A DNA stretch of 64,000 nucleotides from Sphingomonas citricola. Lineage in GTDB: Bacteria > Pseudomonadota > Alphaproteobacteria > Sphingomonadales > Sphingomonadaceae. Below the pieces are notes generated by a model, which made no database searches, was not told where the DNA came from, and worked only from the letters and a program-made list of their open reading frames with translations. A program made the translations under genes and the position numbers. The stretch covers positions 248,001-312,000 of the forward strand of contig NZ_JAHXZM010000001.1 in assembly GCF_019429535.1 (NCBI RefSeq), read 5' to 3'. Positions 23,421 to 31,899 of the stretch are shown one piece after another; position 1 is the stretch's first letter, and each line of letters starts with the position of its first letter.

Positions 23421-24458
23421 ATGACCTTTATCCGCCGTTTCATCGATCCCTATCTGATGCTGCTGATCGCGACCGTCGCGCTCGCGGCGGTGTTGCCCGC
23501 GCGTGGCGAGGGGGCGCGGATCGCCGATGGCGCGGTGACGGTGGCGGTGGCGCTGCTGTTCTTTCTGTACGGCGCGCGGCTGGCGCCGGCGGCGATCTGG
23601 GCCGGATTGACGCACTGGCGGTTGCAGGGGCTGGTGTTCCTCAGCACCTTTGCGCTGTTCCCGCTGCTGGGGCTGGGGGTGAGCAGCGCCGCGCGCGCGT
23701 GGCTGCCGGGCGAGATCGCGACGGGCATCCTGTTCCTGACCTTGCTGCCATCGACGGTGCAATCGTCGATCGCGTTCACCGGGATCGCGGGCGGGAACGT
23801 GCCCGCCGCGCTGTGCAGCGCGTCGGTGTCGAACCTGGTCGGTACCGTGCTGACGCCGTTGATCGTCGCGCTGCTCTTGCCGCTCGTCGGCCTGCCGGGG
23901 GCGAGCGGGGGCGTGTCGTGGCACGCGATTCAGAGCATCGCGGCGCAGATCCTGTTGCCGTTCGTCGCGGGACAGCTGGCGCGCCCGCTGATCGGAGGGT
24001 GGATCGCGCGGCACAAGGGGCCGACGACTTTGGTCGACCGCGGCTCGATCCTGCTGGTCGTCTATGCCGCCTTCAGCGAAGGCGTGGTGGCGGGCATCTG
24101 GCACGCGGTGAGCGCGGGCGACCTGGCGCTGGTGCTGGTGTGCAACGGCGTACTGCTGGCGGCGGTGATCGCGCTGACGACCTGGGGCGCGAGGCGGTTG
24201 CGCTTCTCCAAGCCCGACGAGATCGCAATCGTGTTCTGCGGATCGAAGAAGAGCATGGCGAGCGGGATCCCGATGGCGACGATCCTGTTCGCGGGGTCAT
24301 CGGTCAGCCTGATCGTGCTGCCGCTGATGATCTTCCACCAAGTGCAGTTGTTCGTCTGCGCGGTGCTGGCGCGGCGATATGCGGCGCAGACGGCGGGCGG
24401 GATCGACCCGGCACGCGCGGATGCGGGTGTCGTCGCGGCGGCGGTGGACAATCGCTGA
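23421..24458 (+). CDS. Bile acid:sodium symporter family transporter
   Basis: Inner-membrane transporter of the SBF-like (bacterial ASBT/YfeH type) group, 345 residues with about nine or ten hydrophobic segments. Typical blocks are FLTLLPSTVQSSIAFT and FCGSKKSMASGIPMA, the two sodium-site crossover regions. ATG 23421 starts MTFIRRFIDPYLML, the usual N-terminus. Substrate unknown. Confidence 0.9.
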   Translation: MTFIRRFIDPYLMLLIATVALAAVLPARGEGARIADGAVTVAVALLFFLYGARLAPAAIWAGLTHWRLQGLVFLSTFALFPLLGLGVSSAARAWLPGEIATGILFLTLLPSTVQSSIAFTGIAGGNVPAALCSASVSNLVGTVLTPLIVALLLPLVGLPGASGGVSWHAIQSIAAQILLPFVAGQLARPLIGGWIARHKGPTTLVDRGSILLVVYAAFSEGVVAGIWHAVSAGDLALVLVCNGVLLAAVIALTTWGARRLRFSKPDEIAIVFCGSKKSMASGIPMATILFAGSSVSLIVLPLMIFHQVQLFVCAVLARRYAAQTAGGIDPARADAGVVAAAVDNR

Positions 24459-24523
24459 ACGGGGTTGCCAGAGGTGTCTTAGTGGAATAATACGGAGAAA
24501 CGAAAACAAGCGTTGACGATGTA

Positions 24524-24541
24524 TGACTACGTTTGTAGTCA
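24524..24541 (+). promoter_or_regulatory. BlaI/MecI/CopY-like operator before the TonB-type receptor
   Basis: TGACTAC-GTTT-GTAGTCA is a perfect 7-4-7 inverted repeat with the ACTAC...GTAGT half-sites known for BlaI/MecI winged-helix repressors. It starts 6 bases after a TTGACG -35 (24513-24518), where the -10 should be, and 28 bases before the receptor ATG. No blaI-type gene is in the window. Confidence 0.6.
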
Positions 24542-24569
24542 AACCCGCATCGACGAGGGGAAGCAGGCG

Positions 24570-26747
24570 ATGCGGGTGTGGGGGCGGAAGCGGGAGCAGG
24601 CGACGCGGTGGCGCACCGCGGGGACGAGCGCGCTGGCGCTGACGGCCGCGATCGCGGGCATCGCGGTGACGGGGGATGCGGCGGCGCAGGCGGTGCCGGG
24701 TGCCGCCGGGCTCGCCGCGCCCAAGCCGGTCGCGACCGAGGGGCCGCAGCCCGCCGGTCAGCCCGACCGCGTGACCGGGCGGCGAACCTACGACGCGGCA
24801 TGGTTCGCGACCTTCGCGCCCGCGACCGCGCTGCAGATCGTCCAGCGCGTGCCCGGCTTCACGATCGAGCGGATCGACGAATCGGTGCGCGGCTTCGGCG
24901 GCGCGGCTGGCAACGTCGTCATCAACGGGCAGCGCGCGTCGGCGAAGAGCGATACTGTCGAGACGATCCTGTCACGCATCCCCGCGGGGCGCGTGGTGCG
25001 TGTCGAGGTAGGGCCTGGCGACCTGTACGGCGCGGAATTCACGGGTAAGCCGCAGGTGCTGAACCTCGTCACCTCCGCGAGCGGGGGCTTGGCCGGAACG
25101 CTGACGGGAAGCGTGCGGCGCGATTATCTGGGGAAACTATATCCCGAGGGGAGCGCGTCGGCGCTGCTGCGCGCGGGCAAGTCGACGTTCAATCTCGCGT
25201 TGAACATAGACAATGCCGAATCGGCGCAGGAGGGGTTCGACCGCGTGACCGCGCTGAGCGACGACCGGTTAATCGAATATCGCTACCGCGTGAACCGGTT
25301 CCGCGATCCCGCGGAAGCGCTGTCGGGGTCGTGGGAATATAACGACGGCACGAACCGCACCGCGCACGTCAACGCGCGCGCGGCGACCAATCGTTTCGCG
25401 CTCGACCAGTCGAACCGCGTCGACACCGTCGGGCTGCCGAGGCGCGAGGATGCGCTGACCGAGCGGTACGACCTGACCGAATACGAGCTGGGCGGCGACG
25501 TGACGCGGCCGCTGGCGGGGGGCGGGATCAAGCTGATCGGGCTCGCGACGCGGCGGCGGCGCGACAACCAGGACCTGTCGCTGATCGACCTGTTCGGTAG
25601 CGGCGGGCCCGGGCCGACGGGGTTCAGCCAGTCGCTCAACGACCGCCAGTCGGAAACGCTGGCGCGGCTGGTGTGGAACCGGTCGGGGTGGAACGGCTGG
25701 AACGTCGAGGCAGGGGCGGAGGGCGTGATCAACGAGCTGCGCAGCCGCGTCGACCTGTTCGATCTGGCGGCAGGTGGCGCGCGGACGCGGATCGACCTGC
25801 CGGTCGACGATGCGACGGTGCGCGAGGTGCGCGGTGAGGCGTTCGTCAACGTCGGGCGCGCGTTGTCGCCGAACTTGCGCGTCGACGGCGGGCTGACGGT
25901 GGAGGCGTCGCGGCTGACGGTGTCGGGCGACGTCGATGCGAAGCGGACGCTGTCGTTCCTGAAGCCCAAGCTGGTGCTCGACTGGCGCTTCTCGCCCGGC
26001 TGGCGCGCGCAGGTGTCGGCGCAGCGGACGGTCAACCAGTTGCAGTTCACCGACTTCATCTCGGTCGCCGAACTGGGCAACGACCGCGTCAACGGCGGCA
26101 ACGCGCAACTCGTCCCGCAGCGCAGCTGGGAGCTGCTCGGCACGCTCGAGCACCCAATCCTGGGCGACGGGCTGGTGCGGCTGGAGGCGGGGTATACGCA
26201 CATCAGCCTGGTGCAGGACCGCGTGCCGACGCCCGAAGGGTTCGACGCGCCGGGCAATCTGGGTAGCGGCACCGTGTTGATCGCGCGCGCCCGGGTCGAA
26301 GCGCCGCTGAAGACGCTGGGGGTGAAGGGCGGGCGGCTGACGCTGTACGGGTCGTACGTGCCGACGTTCGTGACCGATCCGTACACACTGACGACGCGGC
26401 CGTTCACGGGCAACAGCGCCTTCTACGGATCGGCGGAGTTCCGGCAGGACCTGGGCAGTTTCGCCTGGGGGGTGCTGGCGGAGAATGCGACGAGTTCGAC
26501 GCAATATCGCCGCGACGAGACCGACCGGAGCTTTCGCCGGCTGTACGCGCAGGTGTTCGCGGAGTGGCGGCCGACCAAGACGAGCGTCGTCACCTTCACG
26601 CTGGAGAATGCACTGGCGAGCCCGGCGTACCGCGAGCGGTTGTTCTACGTCCCCGACCGGACGTCGACCACGCCGGTCACGCGCGAATACCGGCGGCGTA
26701 ACGGGTTCGTCGTGCCGCTGCTCACCTTCAAGCGGACGTTCGGATGA
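24570..26747 (+). CDS. TonB-dependent receptor-like outer membrane protein
   Basis: 725 residues. Signal peptide ends near GDAAAQA. A plug-like domain follows (TALQIVQRVPGFTIERID, GFGGAAGNVVINGQRASAK, IPAGRVVRVEV), then a beta-rich barrel ending in an aromatic C-terminus (LTFKRTFG). It lacks an obvious TonB box. ATG 24570 is chosen because GAGGGGAAG lies just upstream, and earlier starts would place the operator inside the gene. Ligand unknown. Confidence 0.82.
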   Translation: MRVWGRKREQATRWRTAGTSALALTAAIAGIAVTGDAAAQAVPGAAGLAAPKPVATEGPQPAGQPDRVTGRRTYDAAWFATFAPATALQIVQRVPGFTIERIDESVRGFGGAAGNVVINGQRASAKSDTVETILSRIPAGRVVRVEVGPGDLYGAEFTGKPQVLNLVTSASGGLAGTLTGSVRRDYLGKLYPEGSASALLRAGKSTFNLALNIDNAESAQEGFDRVTALSDDRLIEYRYRVNRFRDPAEALSGSWEYNDGTNRTAHVNARAATNRFALDQSNRVDTVGLPRREDALTERYDLTEYELGGDVTRPLAGGGIKLIGLATRRRRDNQDLSLIDLFGSGGPGPTGFSQSLNDRQSETLARLVWNRSGWNGWNVEAGAEGVINELRSRVDLFDLAAGGARTRIDLPVDDATVREVRGEAFVNVGRALSPNLRVDGGLTVEASRLTVSGDVDAKRTLSFLKPKLVLDWRFSPGWRAQVSAQRTVNQLQFTDFISVAELGNDRVNGGNAQLVPQRSWELLGTLEHPILGDGLVRLEAGYTHISLVQDRVPTPEGFDAPGNLGSGTVLIARARVEAPLKTLGVKGGRLTLYGSYVPTFVTDPYTLTTRPFTGNSAFYGSAEFRQDLGSFAWGVLAENATSSTQYRRDETDRSFRRLYAQVFAEWRPTKTSVVTFTLENALASPAYRERLFYVPDRTSTTPVTREYRRRNGFVVPLLTFKRTFG

Positions 26748-26776
26748 CCATATAGCGGGCAACAGGAGTGACGCGC

Positions 26777-27193
26777 ATGGCCAAGAAGAAGAAACGCATC
26801 CCCAAGACGATCGGCGGGGTGAAGCTGCCCAAGGAACTGCGCCGCGCGGGCGAGAAGATCATCGACCAGGCGATCACCACCGCGAATTCGCCGCAGGGCA
26901 AGGCGATGATCGCGACCGGGCTGTCGATGGCGGCCGCCGCAGCGATGAAGGCGGCGGAAGCGAAGGCGGCCGAGCACGCGACCGCGTCGGCGGAGCGGGG
27001 AAATGGAGCGGAGCGGGACAGGGCGGCGGAGCGGGACAGGGCGGCGGAGCGGGACAGGGCGGAGAAGCCCGCGCCCGCGAACGATGCGCGCAGCGAGACG
27101 CCGCGCCAGCCGGGCACCGGCGGGATCGACGGCGACGCGATCGGACAGGCGGTCGAGCAGGTGCTGGGGCGGTTGTTCGGGCGACGCGCCTGA
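26777..27193 (+). CDS. Hypothetical protein with internal AERDRA repeats
   Basis: 138 residues, family not recognised. The Lys-rich start (KKKKRIPKTIGGVKLPKELR) and helical GKAMIATGLSMAAAAAMKAA part resemble phasin-like or DNA-associated helical proteins, but no firm match. Three near-perfect 18-base repeats (27013-27064) encode AERDRA units. AACAGGAG at 26761-26768 supports ATG 26777. Confidence 0.6.
   Translation: MAKKKKRIPKTIGGVKLPKELRRAGEKIIDQAITTANSPQGKAMIATGLSMAAAAAMKAAEAKAAEHATASAERGNGAERDRAAERDRAAERDRAEKPAPANDARSETPRQPGTGGIDGDAIGQAVEQVLGRLFGRRA
27007..27064 (+). repeat. 18-bp tandem repeat, three copies
   Basis: Unit GGAGCGGGACAGGGCGGC in tandem, in frame, coding Ala-Glu-Arg-Asp-Arg-Ala. 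The copies are almost identical, indicating recent expansion. Confidence 0.75.
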
Positions 27194-27203
27194 CCGCGAC
27201 GCG

Positions 27204-27392
27204 TCACGCCCGCGTGTAGATGGTGAGGCGGAGCGACGGGTCGTCGTTGGCCTGAAAACTGGCGTGCGCGTATGACACCGGGCCGAACCGGGGGTGGTGA
27301 AGCCGCTTGATGCCCGAGCCGGGCGCGCGGATGTTGTGATCGCCCCACCACGACGGTGGCGCATGCCGCGACCAATGCGGGACCGTTTCGCC
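27204..27392 (-). pseudogene. C-terminal remnant of an XRE/MmyB-like regulator
   Basis: On the minus strand about 62 codons read like the end of the MmyB-like ligand-binding domain of XRE regulators: WWGDHNIRAPGSGIKRLHHP, then FGPVSYAHASF and PSLRLTIYTRA before a TGA. No HTH domain or plausible start exists upstream; the frame simply runs antisense through the crotonase gene. I infer a 5'-deleted gene. Confidence 0.5.
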
Positions 27393-27454
27393 AGACGGTA
27401 CTGCTTCCTTGAGTGGGCGTGCGAGCGGGGGCGAAAAGCCGTTGCGCCGCAAAG

Positions 27455-27470
27455 CATAACTGATGTTATG
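27455..27470 (+). promoter_or_regulatory. Palindromic operator upstream of the crotonase gene
   Basis: CATAAC-TGAT-GTTATG is a perfect 6-4-6 inverted repeat, 27 bases before the ATG at 27498, in a locally AT-rich patch. It fits a dimeric repressor (TetR or MarR type) site, but the regulator is unknown. Confidence 0.5.
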
Positions 27471-27497
27471 TTCGCCCGGTAGCGAGGGAGAGCGGCG

Positions 27498-28388
27498 ATG
27501 GAGTTTGAGCAGATCGGTTACGCGGTGGCGGACGGGGTGGCGACGATCACGCTGTCGCGGCCCGACAAGCTCAACGCCTTCACGGGCCAGATGATGGCGG
27601 AGATGATCGCGGCGTTCGACGCGATCGACGCCGACGACGACGTGCGCGCGGTGATCGTGACGGGGGCGGGGCGCGCCTTTTGTGCCGGCGCCGATCTGTC
27701 GGCGGGGGGTGCGACGTTCGATTACGCCGACGCGGGCGAAGACTCGCCGGTCGGGCCGGACGGCGAATTGCGCTACGGGGTCGAGCGCGCGCGCGACGGG
27801 GGCGGGCGGTTGACGCTGCGTATATTCCAATGCCTGAAACCCGTGATCGCGGCGATCAACGGCGCGGCGGTGGGGGTCGGCGCGACGATGACGCTGCCGA
27901 TGGACATCCGCGTCGCGAGCGAGGCGGCGCGGTTCGGTTTCGTGTTCGCGAGGCGCGGGATCGTGCCCGAGGCGGCGTCGTCCTGGTTCCTGCCGCGCGT
28001 CGTCGGGATCAGCCAGGCGCTCGAATGGTGTTATTCGGGGCGCGTGTTCGACGCCGCCGAGGCGAAGGCGGGCGGGCTGGTCAGGGAGGTGGTGCCCGCG
28101 GACGCGCTGCTGGCGCGCGCCACCGCAATCGCCCGCGAGATCGCGGACAATACCGCCCCCGTCTCGGTCGCGCTGACGCGGCAGATGATGTGGCGGGGGC
28201 TGGGCTATCAGCATCCGATGGAGGCGCACCGCGTCGACAGCCGCGCGATCCTGTCGCGCGGGCGGTCGGGCGACGCGCGCGAGGGGGTGACGAGTTTCCT
28301 CGAGAAGCGCCAACCCGCCTATCCCGACCGGGTGAGCGCGGCGATGCCCGATTTCTATCCGTGGTGGGAGGAGCCGGCGTATCGGTGA
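27498..28388 (+). CDS. Enoyl-CoA hydratase/isomerase (crotonase) family protein
   Basis: 296 residues. The crotonase oxyanion-hole blocks are AFCAGADLS and INGAAVGVGATMTLPMDIR, followed by FARRGIVPEAASSWFLPR, where the second catalytic Glu is kept. The role is probably beta-oxidation of acyl-CoA; the exact substrate is unclear. GAGGGAGAG supports ATG 27498. An upstream palindrome suggests induction by a ligand. Confidence 0.9.
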   Translation: MEFEQIGYAVADGVATITLSRPDKLNAFTGQMMAEMIAAFDAIDADDDVRAVIVTGAGRAFCAGADLSAGGATFDYADAGEDSPVGPDGELRYGVERARDGGGRLTLRIFQCLKPVIAAINGAAVGVGATMTLPMDIRVASEAARFGFVFARRGIVPEAASSWFLPRVVGISQALEWCYSGRVFDAAEAKAGGLVREVVPADALLARATAIAREIADNTAPVSVALTRQMMWRGLGYQHPMEAHRVDSRAILSRGRSGDAREGVTSFLEKRQPAYPDRVSAAMPDFYPWWEEPAYR

Positions 28389-28392
28389 GGCG

Positions 28393-28417
28393 GGAACGTC
28401 GCGCGCGCTGCTGCGTC
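28393..28417 (+). promoter_or_regulatory. Possible EcfG-type promoter before rpiA
   Basis: GGAAC (28393-28397), 16 bases, CGTC (28414-28417): one mismatch to GGAAC-N16-CGTT of the alphaproteobacterial general stress sigma factor. It ends only 9 bases before the rpiA ATG, which would give an almost leaderless mRNA, so this is tentative. Confidence 0.3.
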
Positions 28418-28426
28418 GAGGCGGGC

Positions 28427-29098
28427 ATGGCGGACGATGACAAACGGCTGGCGGCCGAGGCTGCGGTCGGCGAGGTGCGCGACGGGATGCTCGTCGGGCT
28501 GGGGACGGGATCGACGGTCGCGTTCCTGATCGCGGCGCTGGGCGAGCGGGTGCGGGACGGGCTGCGGATCGAGGCGGTATCGACGAGCATCGCGAGCGCG
28601 CGGGCGGCCGAAGCGCTGGGCATCATCGTCCACGATTTCGCGGGCGTCGCGCGCGTCGACCTGACGATCGACGGCGCGGACGAGATCGACGCGCAGCTTC
28701 GTGCGATCAAGGGCGCGGGCGGCGCGATGCTGCGCGAGAAGGTGGTCGCCGCGGCATCCGACCGGATGGTGGTGATCGCGGATGGTACGAAGCGCGTGAA
28801 CGCGATCGGCGCGGCGAAGCTGCCGGTCGAGGTGCTGCCGTTCGCGCGCAGCTTCGTCGCCGCGCGGCTGGAGGCGCTGGGTGCGGCGGTGGGTCTGCGC
28901 GAGGGCGGGACCGACAACGGCAATCTAATCCTCGACGCGCGGTTCGGACGCATCGACGACGCGCGCGCGCTGGCGGCGGCGATCGACGCGATCCCCGGCG
29001 CGCTGGGGCACGGATTGTTCCTGCGCGAGGTCGACGCGGCCTATGTCGCGGACGCGGGCGTCGTGACGCGGATCGAGCGGGATCAACGCCCTCGCTGA
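28427..29098 (+). CDS. rpiA: Ribose-5-phosphate isomerase A
   Basis: Interconverts ribose-5-phosphate and ribulose-5-phosphate in the pentose phosphate pathway. It is 223 residues, normal length. Motifs are GLGTGSTV (phosphate loop), LTIDGADEID and KGAGGAMLREK with the catalytic Asp, Glu and Lys. ATG 28427 begins MADDDKRLAAEAA; GC-rich sequence continues openly upstream, but the family start fits here. Confidence 0.95.
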   Translation: MADDDKRLAAEAAVGEVRDGMLVGLGTGSTVAFLIAALGERVRDGLRIEAVSTSIASARAAEALGIIVHDFAGVARVDLTIDGADEIDAQLRAIKGAGGAMLREKVVAAASDRMVVIADGTKRVNAIGAAKLPVEVLPFARSFVAARLEALGAAVGLREGGTDNGNLILDARFGRIDDARALAAAIDAIPGALGHGLFLREVDAAYVADAGVVTRIERDQRPR

Positions 29099-29112
29099 TC
29101 GGGCGGGTCGTG

Positions 29113-29136
29113 GGAACGTCGCGGTCGTCGCGCGTT
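29113..29136 (+). promoter_or_regulatory. Possible EcfG-type promoter before the MDR gene
   Basis: GGAAC (29113-29117), 15 bases, CGTT (29133-29136). Both elements match the EcfG consensus exactly, but the spacer is one base shorter than the usual 16-17. It lies 27 bases before the ATG at 29164. Confidence 0.4.
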
Positions 29137-29163
29137 CGGGCGGGTGAACATGGAGATCGTGCG

Positions 29164-30171
29164 ATGAAGGTAATGGTGCTGGGCGACACGCCGGGGCTCG
29201 ACGGGTTGAAACAGGTCGATCGCGACGATCCGGGGCAGCCGGGCGCGGGGATGATCCGGGTGCGGATCGAGGGGAGCTCGCTTAATTATCACGACCTGGG
29301 GGTCGCGACCGGCAAGATGCCGAGCGCGCCGGGGCGCGTGCCGCTGTCGGACGGCGCGGGCGTGGTCGAGGCGGTCGGCGAGGGCGTGACCGAATTCGCG
29401 GTCGGCGACCGCGTGGTGTCGTGCTTCTTCCCCGACTGGCAGGACGGCGCGCCGACGATCGGCGATTTCAGCCGCACGCCGGGCGACGGGATCGACGGGT
29501 TCGCGCAGGAGCATGTCGTGCTGCCCGCGACCGCGTTCACGCGTGCGCCCGCCGGGTACGACGCGGTCGAGGCGGCGGCGATCACCACCGCGGGGCTGAC
29601 CGCGTGGCGCGCGCTGGTTGTCGACGGCAAGCTGAAGGCGGGCGACCGCGTGCTGCTGCTTGGCACCGGCGGCGTGTCGATCTGGGCGTTGCAGATCGCG
29701 AAGGCGATGGGCGCGGCCGTCGCGATCACCTCGTCGTCGGACGAGAAACTGGCGCGCGCGCGCGAACTGGGGGCGGATTTCACGCTCAACTATCGCACGC
29801 ATCAGGACTGGGGCGCGCGGGTGTATGAGTGGGCGGAGGGGCGCGGCGTCGACCATGTGGTCGAGGTCGGCGGGCCCGGCACGCTCGCGCAGTCGATCGA
29901 GGCAGTGCGCGTCGGCGGGCATATCTCGCTGATCGGCGTGCTGACCGGCGTCGGCGGCGAGGTGCCGACTGCGGCGTTGATGGGCAAGCAGGCGCGGTTG
30001 CAGGGGTTGATCGTCGGCAGCCGGCGCGAGCAGCAGGATTTCGTCCGCGCGATCGAGGCGAATGCGATCCGGCCGGTGATCGACCGGCGGTTCAGGATGG
30101 CCGAGCTGGCCGATGCCTTCGCTTACGAGGCGGGGGCGAGCCATTTCGGAAAGATCGGCATCGAATGGTGA
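29164..30171 (+). CDS. Medium-chain dehydrogenase/reductase, quinone-oxidoreductase-like
   Basis: 335 residues. GroES-like domain first (SSLNYHDLGVATGK, DGAGVVEAVGEGV), then a Rossmann fold with LLGTGGVSIWALQIAKAMGA. The catalytic zinc ligands of alcohol dehydrogenases are not evident, so it is probably a zinc-free NADPH:quinone or enone reductase. ATG 29164 (MKVMVLGD) is chosen over upstream GC-rich in-frame sequence. Confidence 0.88.
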   Translation: MKVMVLGDTPGLDGLKQVDRDDPGQPGAGMIRVRIEGSSLNYHDLGVATGKMPSAPGRVPLSDGAGVVEAVGEGVTEFAVGDRVVSCFFPDWQDGAPTIGDFSRTPGDGIDGFAQEHVVLPATAFTRAPAGYDAVEAAAITTAGLTAWRALVVDGKLKAGDRVLLLGTGGVSIWALQIAKAMGAAVAITSSSDEKLARARELGADFTLNYRTHQDWGARVYEWAEGRGVDHVVEVGGPGTLAQSIEAVRVGGHISLIGVLTGVGGEVPTAALMGKQARLQGLIVGSRREQQDFVRAIEANAIRPVIDRRFRMAELADAFAYEAGASHFGKIGIEW

Positions 30172-30210
30172 GGTGAGCGCGCGCGCGTCGGCGTACCCGC
30201 GCGCGCACGC

Positions 30211-31872
30211 TCAGACCGCGTCCTTCGCGACCGGCGCGCGTGCGGGCGGTGCGCGATAGGGCTCGAACACGCTCGGCAGCGTCCCGCCGACGGGGGCGGG
30301 GAGGATGCGCCCGACCTTGGTCGCAGCCGCCACGACTGCGGGATCGGTGCGGACGCGGTCGTGGACCGGGTCGGTCAGCCGATCGAGCGCGACGCGGGGA
30401 TCGCGGACATAGGGCTGGACCCAGCCGAGCGCCCAGGCGCGCGTGTCCTCGTCCGCCAGGCGATCGATGACGTGCTGGCGCAGGGTCGCCTCGTCGTTCA
30501 TGCACGCGAGCATGTCGGCGACGCGCGACGGGCTGGTGGCGGCGGCGAGCATCACCTCCGCCTTCGTGCGCGCGGCCTCGTCGGTGCGGCCGAGCTGGTG
30601 CAGCGCGCAGGCGCGGTACGACTGGATGCCGACGATCGCGCTGCTGTTGACGCTGTGGCCGAAGGTGCGCGCGCGCGCCAGGAACGTGTCGGCGGCGGCG
30701 AGCGTGCGTGCCCAGTCGCCCGCACCCGCCGCGATCGTTGCATAAGCGGCGTCGATGTTGAGCGCGTTGGCCGCGGCCTCGCGGGGGAGGCGGGCGGCGA
30801 CGCGTGCGAGGAGTGCCTGACCCTCCGCGGCGCGCCCGATCGTCGTCAGCGACCGCGCGACGATCGGGGCGAGCGTTTCGGCACCCTGGCCGTAGCCATC
30901 GGGGAAGCTGCGATCGAACATCGGCAGGAACAGCGCGACCACCGCGTCATAGGCGTGGAGGCCGGCGAGTTCGCGCGCGTAGGGCGTCGCGGTCTGGAAA
31001 TCGTCGGCGGCGTTATAGTCGGCGCGCAGTTCCTCGAGATAGCGGCGCGCGGGCGCGTCGAAGCTGCCGCCCGACCATTCGGTGATCCGCGGCCATAGTG
31101 CCACGTAGCGTTTGTCGATGAACATCGCGACGAGATCGCTGGGATCGCCGACCGTCGGCACCGCGGCGACCGCGTCGGCGGTGCGGCCCGCGCGCATCGC
31201 GTCGCGGACCTGCGCGATCGCGTAGCTCGAGCGTTCGGGCGCGAGCGCGGCGGCGAACCCGATCTCGCCGAGCCGTGCCGAGACGCGATCGGCGCGCGCG
31301 CGGTCGCCCAGATCGCGCAGGCGGCCGACCAGCGCCATCATCGTGTAGCGCTGGCTCTGCCGCGCGACGTCGGGGGCCTGCTGGCTGAGTGCGAGCCAGA
31401 GGTCGGCGGCGCGCTGCGGCGCGCCCGAGAAGGTGAACACCTCGGTCGCGATCATCTTGGGCGCGGGATGATCGGGGAGCAGGCGCAGCGCCTCGTCGAT
31501 CGCGGCGACCGCGGGCCGCTCGTCCGGCTGCGCGAGGAGCACGCTGGCGCGCACCGACTGGACCATGCCGCGCAACGGGGTCGGTCGCGGCAGCTTGGCA
31601 AGGACGGCGTCGAGCCTGGCGAGGCTGGGCGGCCGCTCGGCAACCGCGGCGGCGGCTTCCGCCATCACCGCCTTGTCGGCGGGATCGGTGGTGAGTTCGA
31701 GCGGGCTCTTGACTTGCGCGGCGGCAGACGTCGGCGCAAGCAGCGCCGCGGATGGCGTAACGGCGAGCAGCGCGGCGGCGAGCGGCAGTCGGATGATGTG
31801 TGTTCCCCCCAAGGATCGGTGCCGCTGGGGCACGCGCGGACGTATCGTGGCGGAGGCGGCGGGGCGGCGCAA
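30211..31872 (-). CDS. Exported hypothetical protein with TPR-like helical repeats
   Basis: About 550 residues, family not recognised. A signal sequence (RLPLAAALLAVTPSAALL to AAAQ) is followed by Ala-rich helical repeats of TPR character, for example AIDEALRLLPDHPAPK and AAARLPREAAANALN. The start is uncertain: ATG 31872 gives a 26-residue lead before the signal; TTG at 31812, overlapping the GGGGGGA stretch, is an alternative. It lies 27 bases downstream of the protease gene on the same strand. Confidence 0.6.
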   Translation of the reverse strand: MRRPAASATIRPRVPQRHRSLGGTHIIRLPLAAALLAVTPSAALLAPTSAAAQVKSPLELTTDPADKAVMAEAAAAVAERPPSLARLDAVLAKLPRPTPLRGMVQSVRASVLLAQPDERPAVAAIDEALRLLPDHPAPKMIATEVFTFSGAPQRAADLWLALSQQAPDVARQSQRYTMMALVGRLRDLGDRARADRVSARLGEIGFAAALAPERSSYAIAQVRDAMRAGRTADAVAAVPTVGDPSDLVAMFIDKRYVALWPRITEWSGGSFDAPARRYLEELRADYNAADDFQTATPYARELAGLHAYDAVVALFLPMFDRSFPDGYGQGAETLAPIVARSLTTIGRAAEGQALLARVAARLPREAAANALNIDAAYATIAAGAGDWARTLAAADTFLARARTFGHSVNSSAIVGIQSYRACALHQLGRTDEAARTKAEVMLAAATSPSRVADMLACMNDEATLRQHVIDRLADEDTRAWALGWVQPYVRDPRVALDRLTDPVHDRVRTDPAVVAAATKVGRILPAPVGGTLPSVFEPYRAPPARAPVAKDAV

Positions 31873-31899
31873 GACGTGCGCAGCGCCCGCCGCGGCGAA

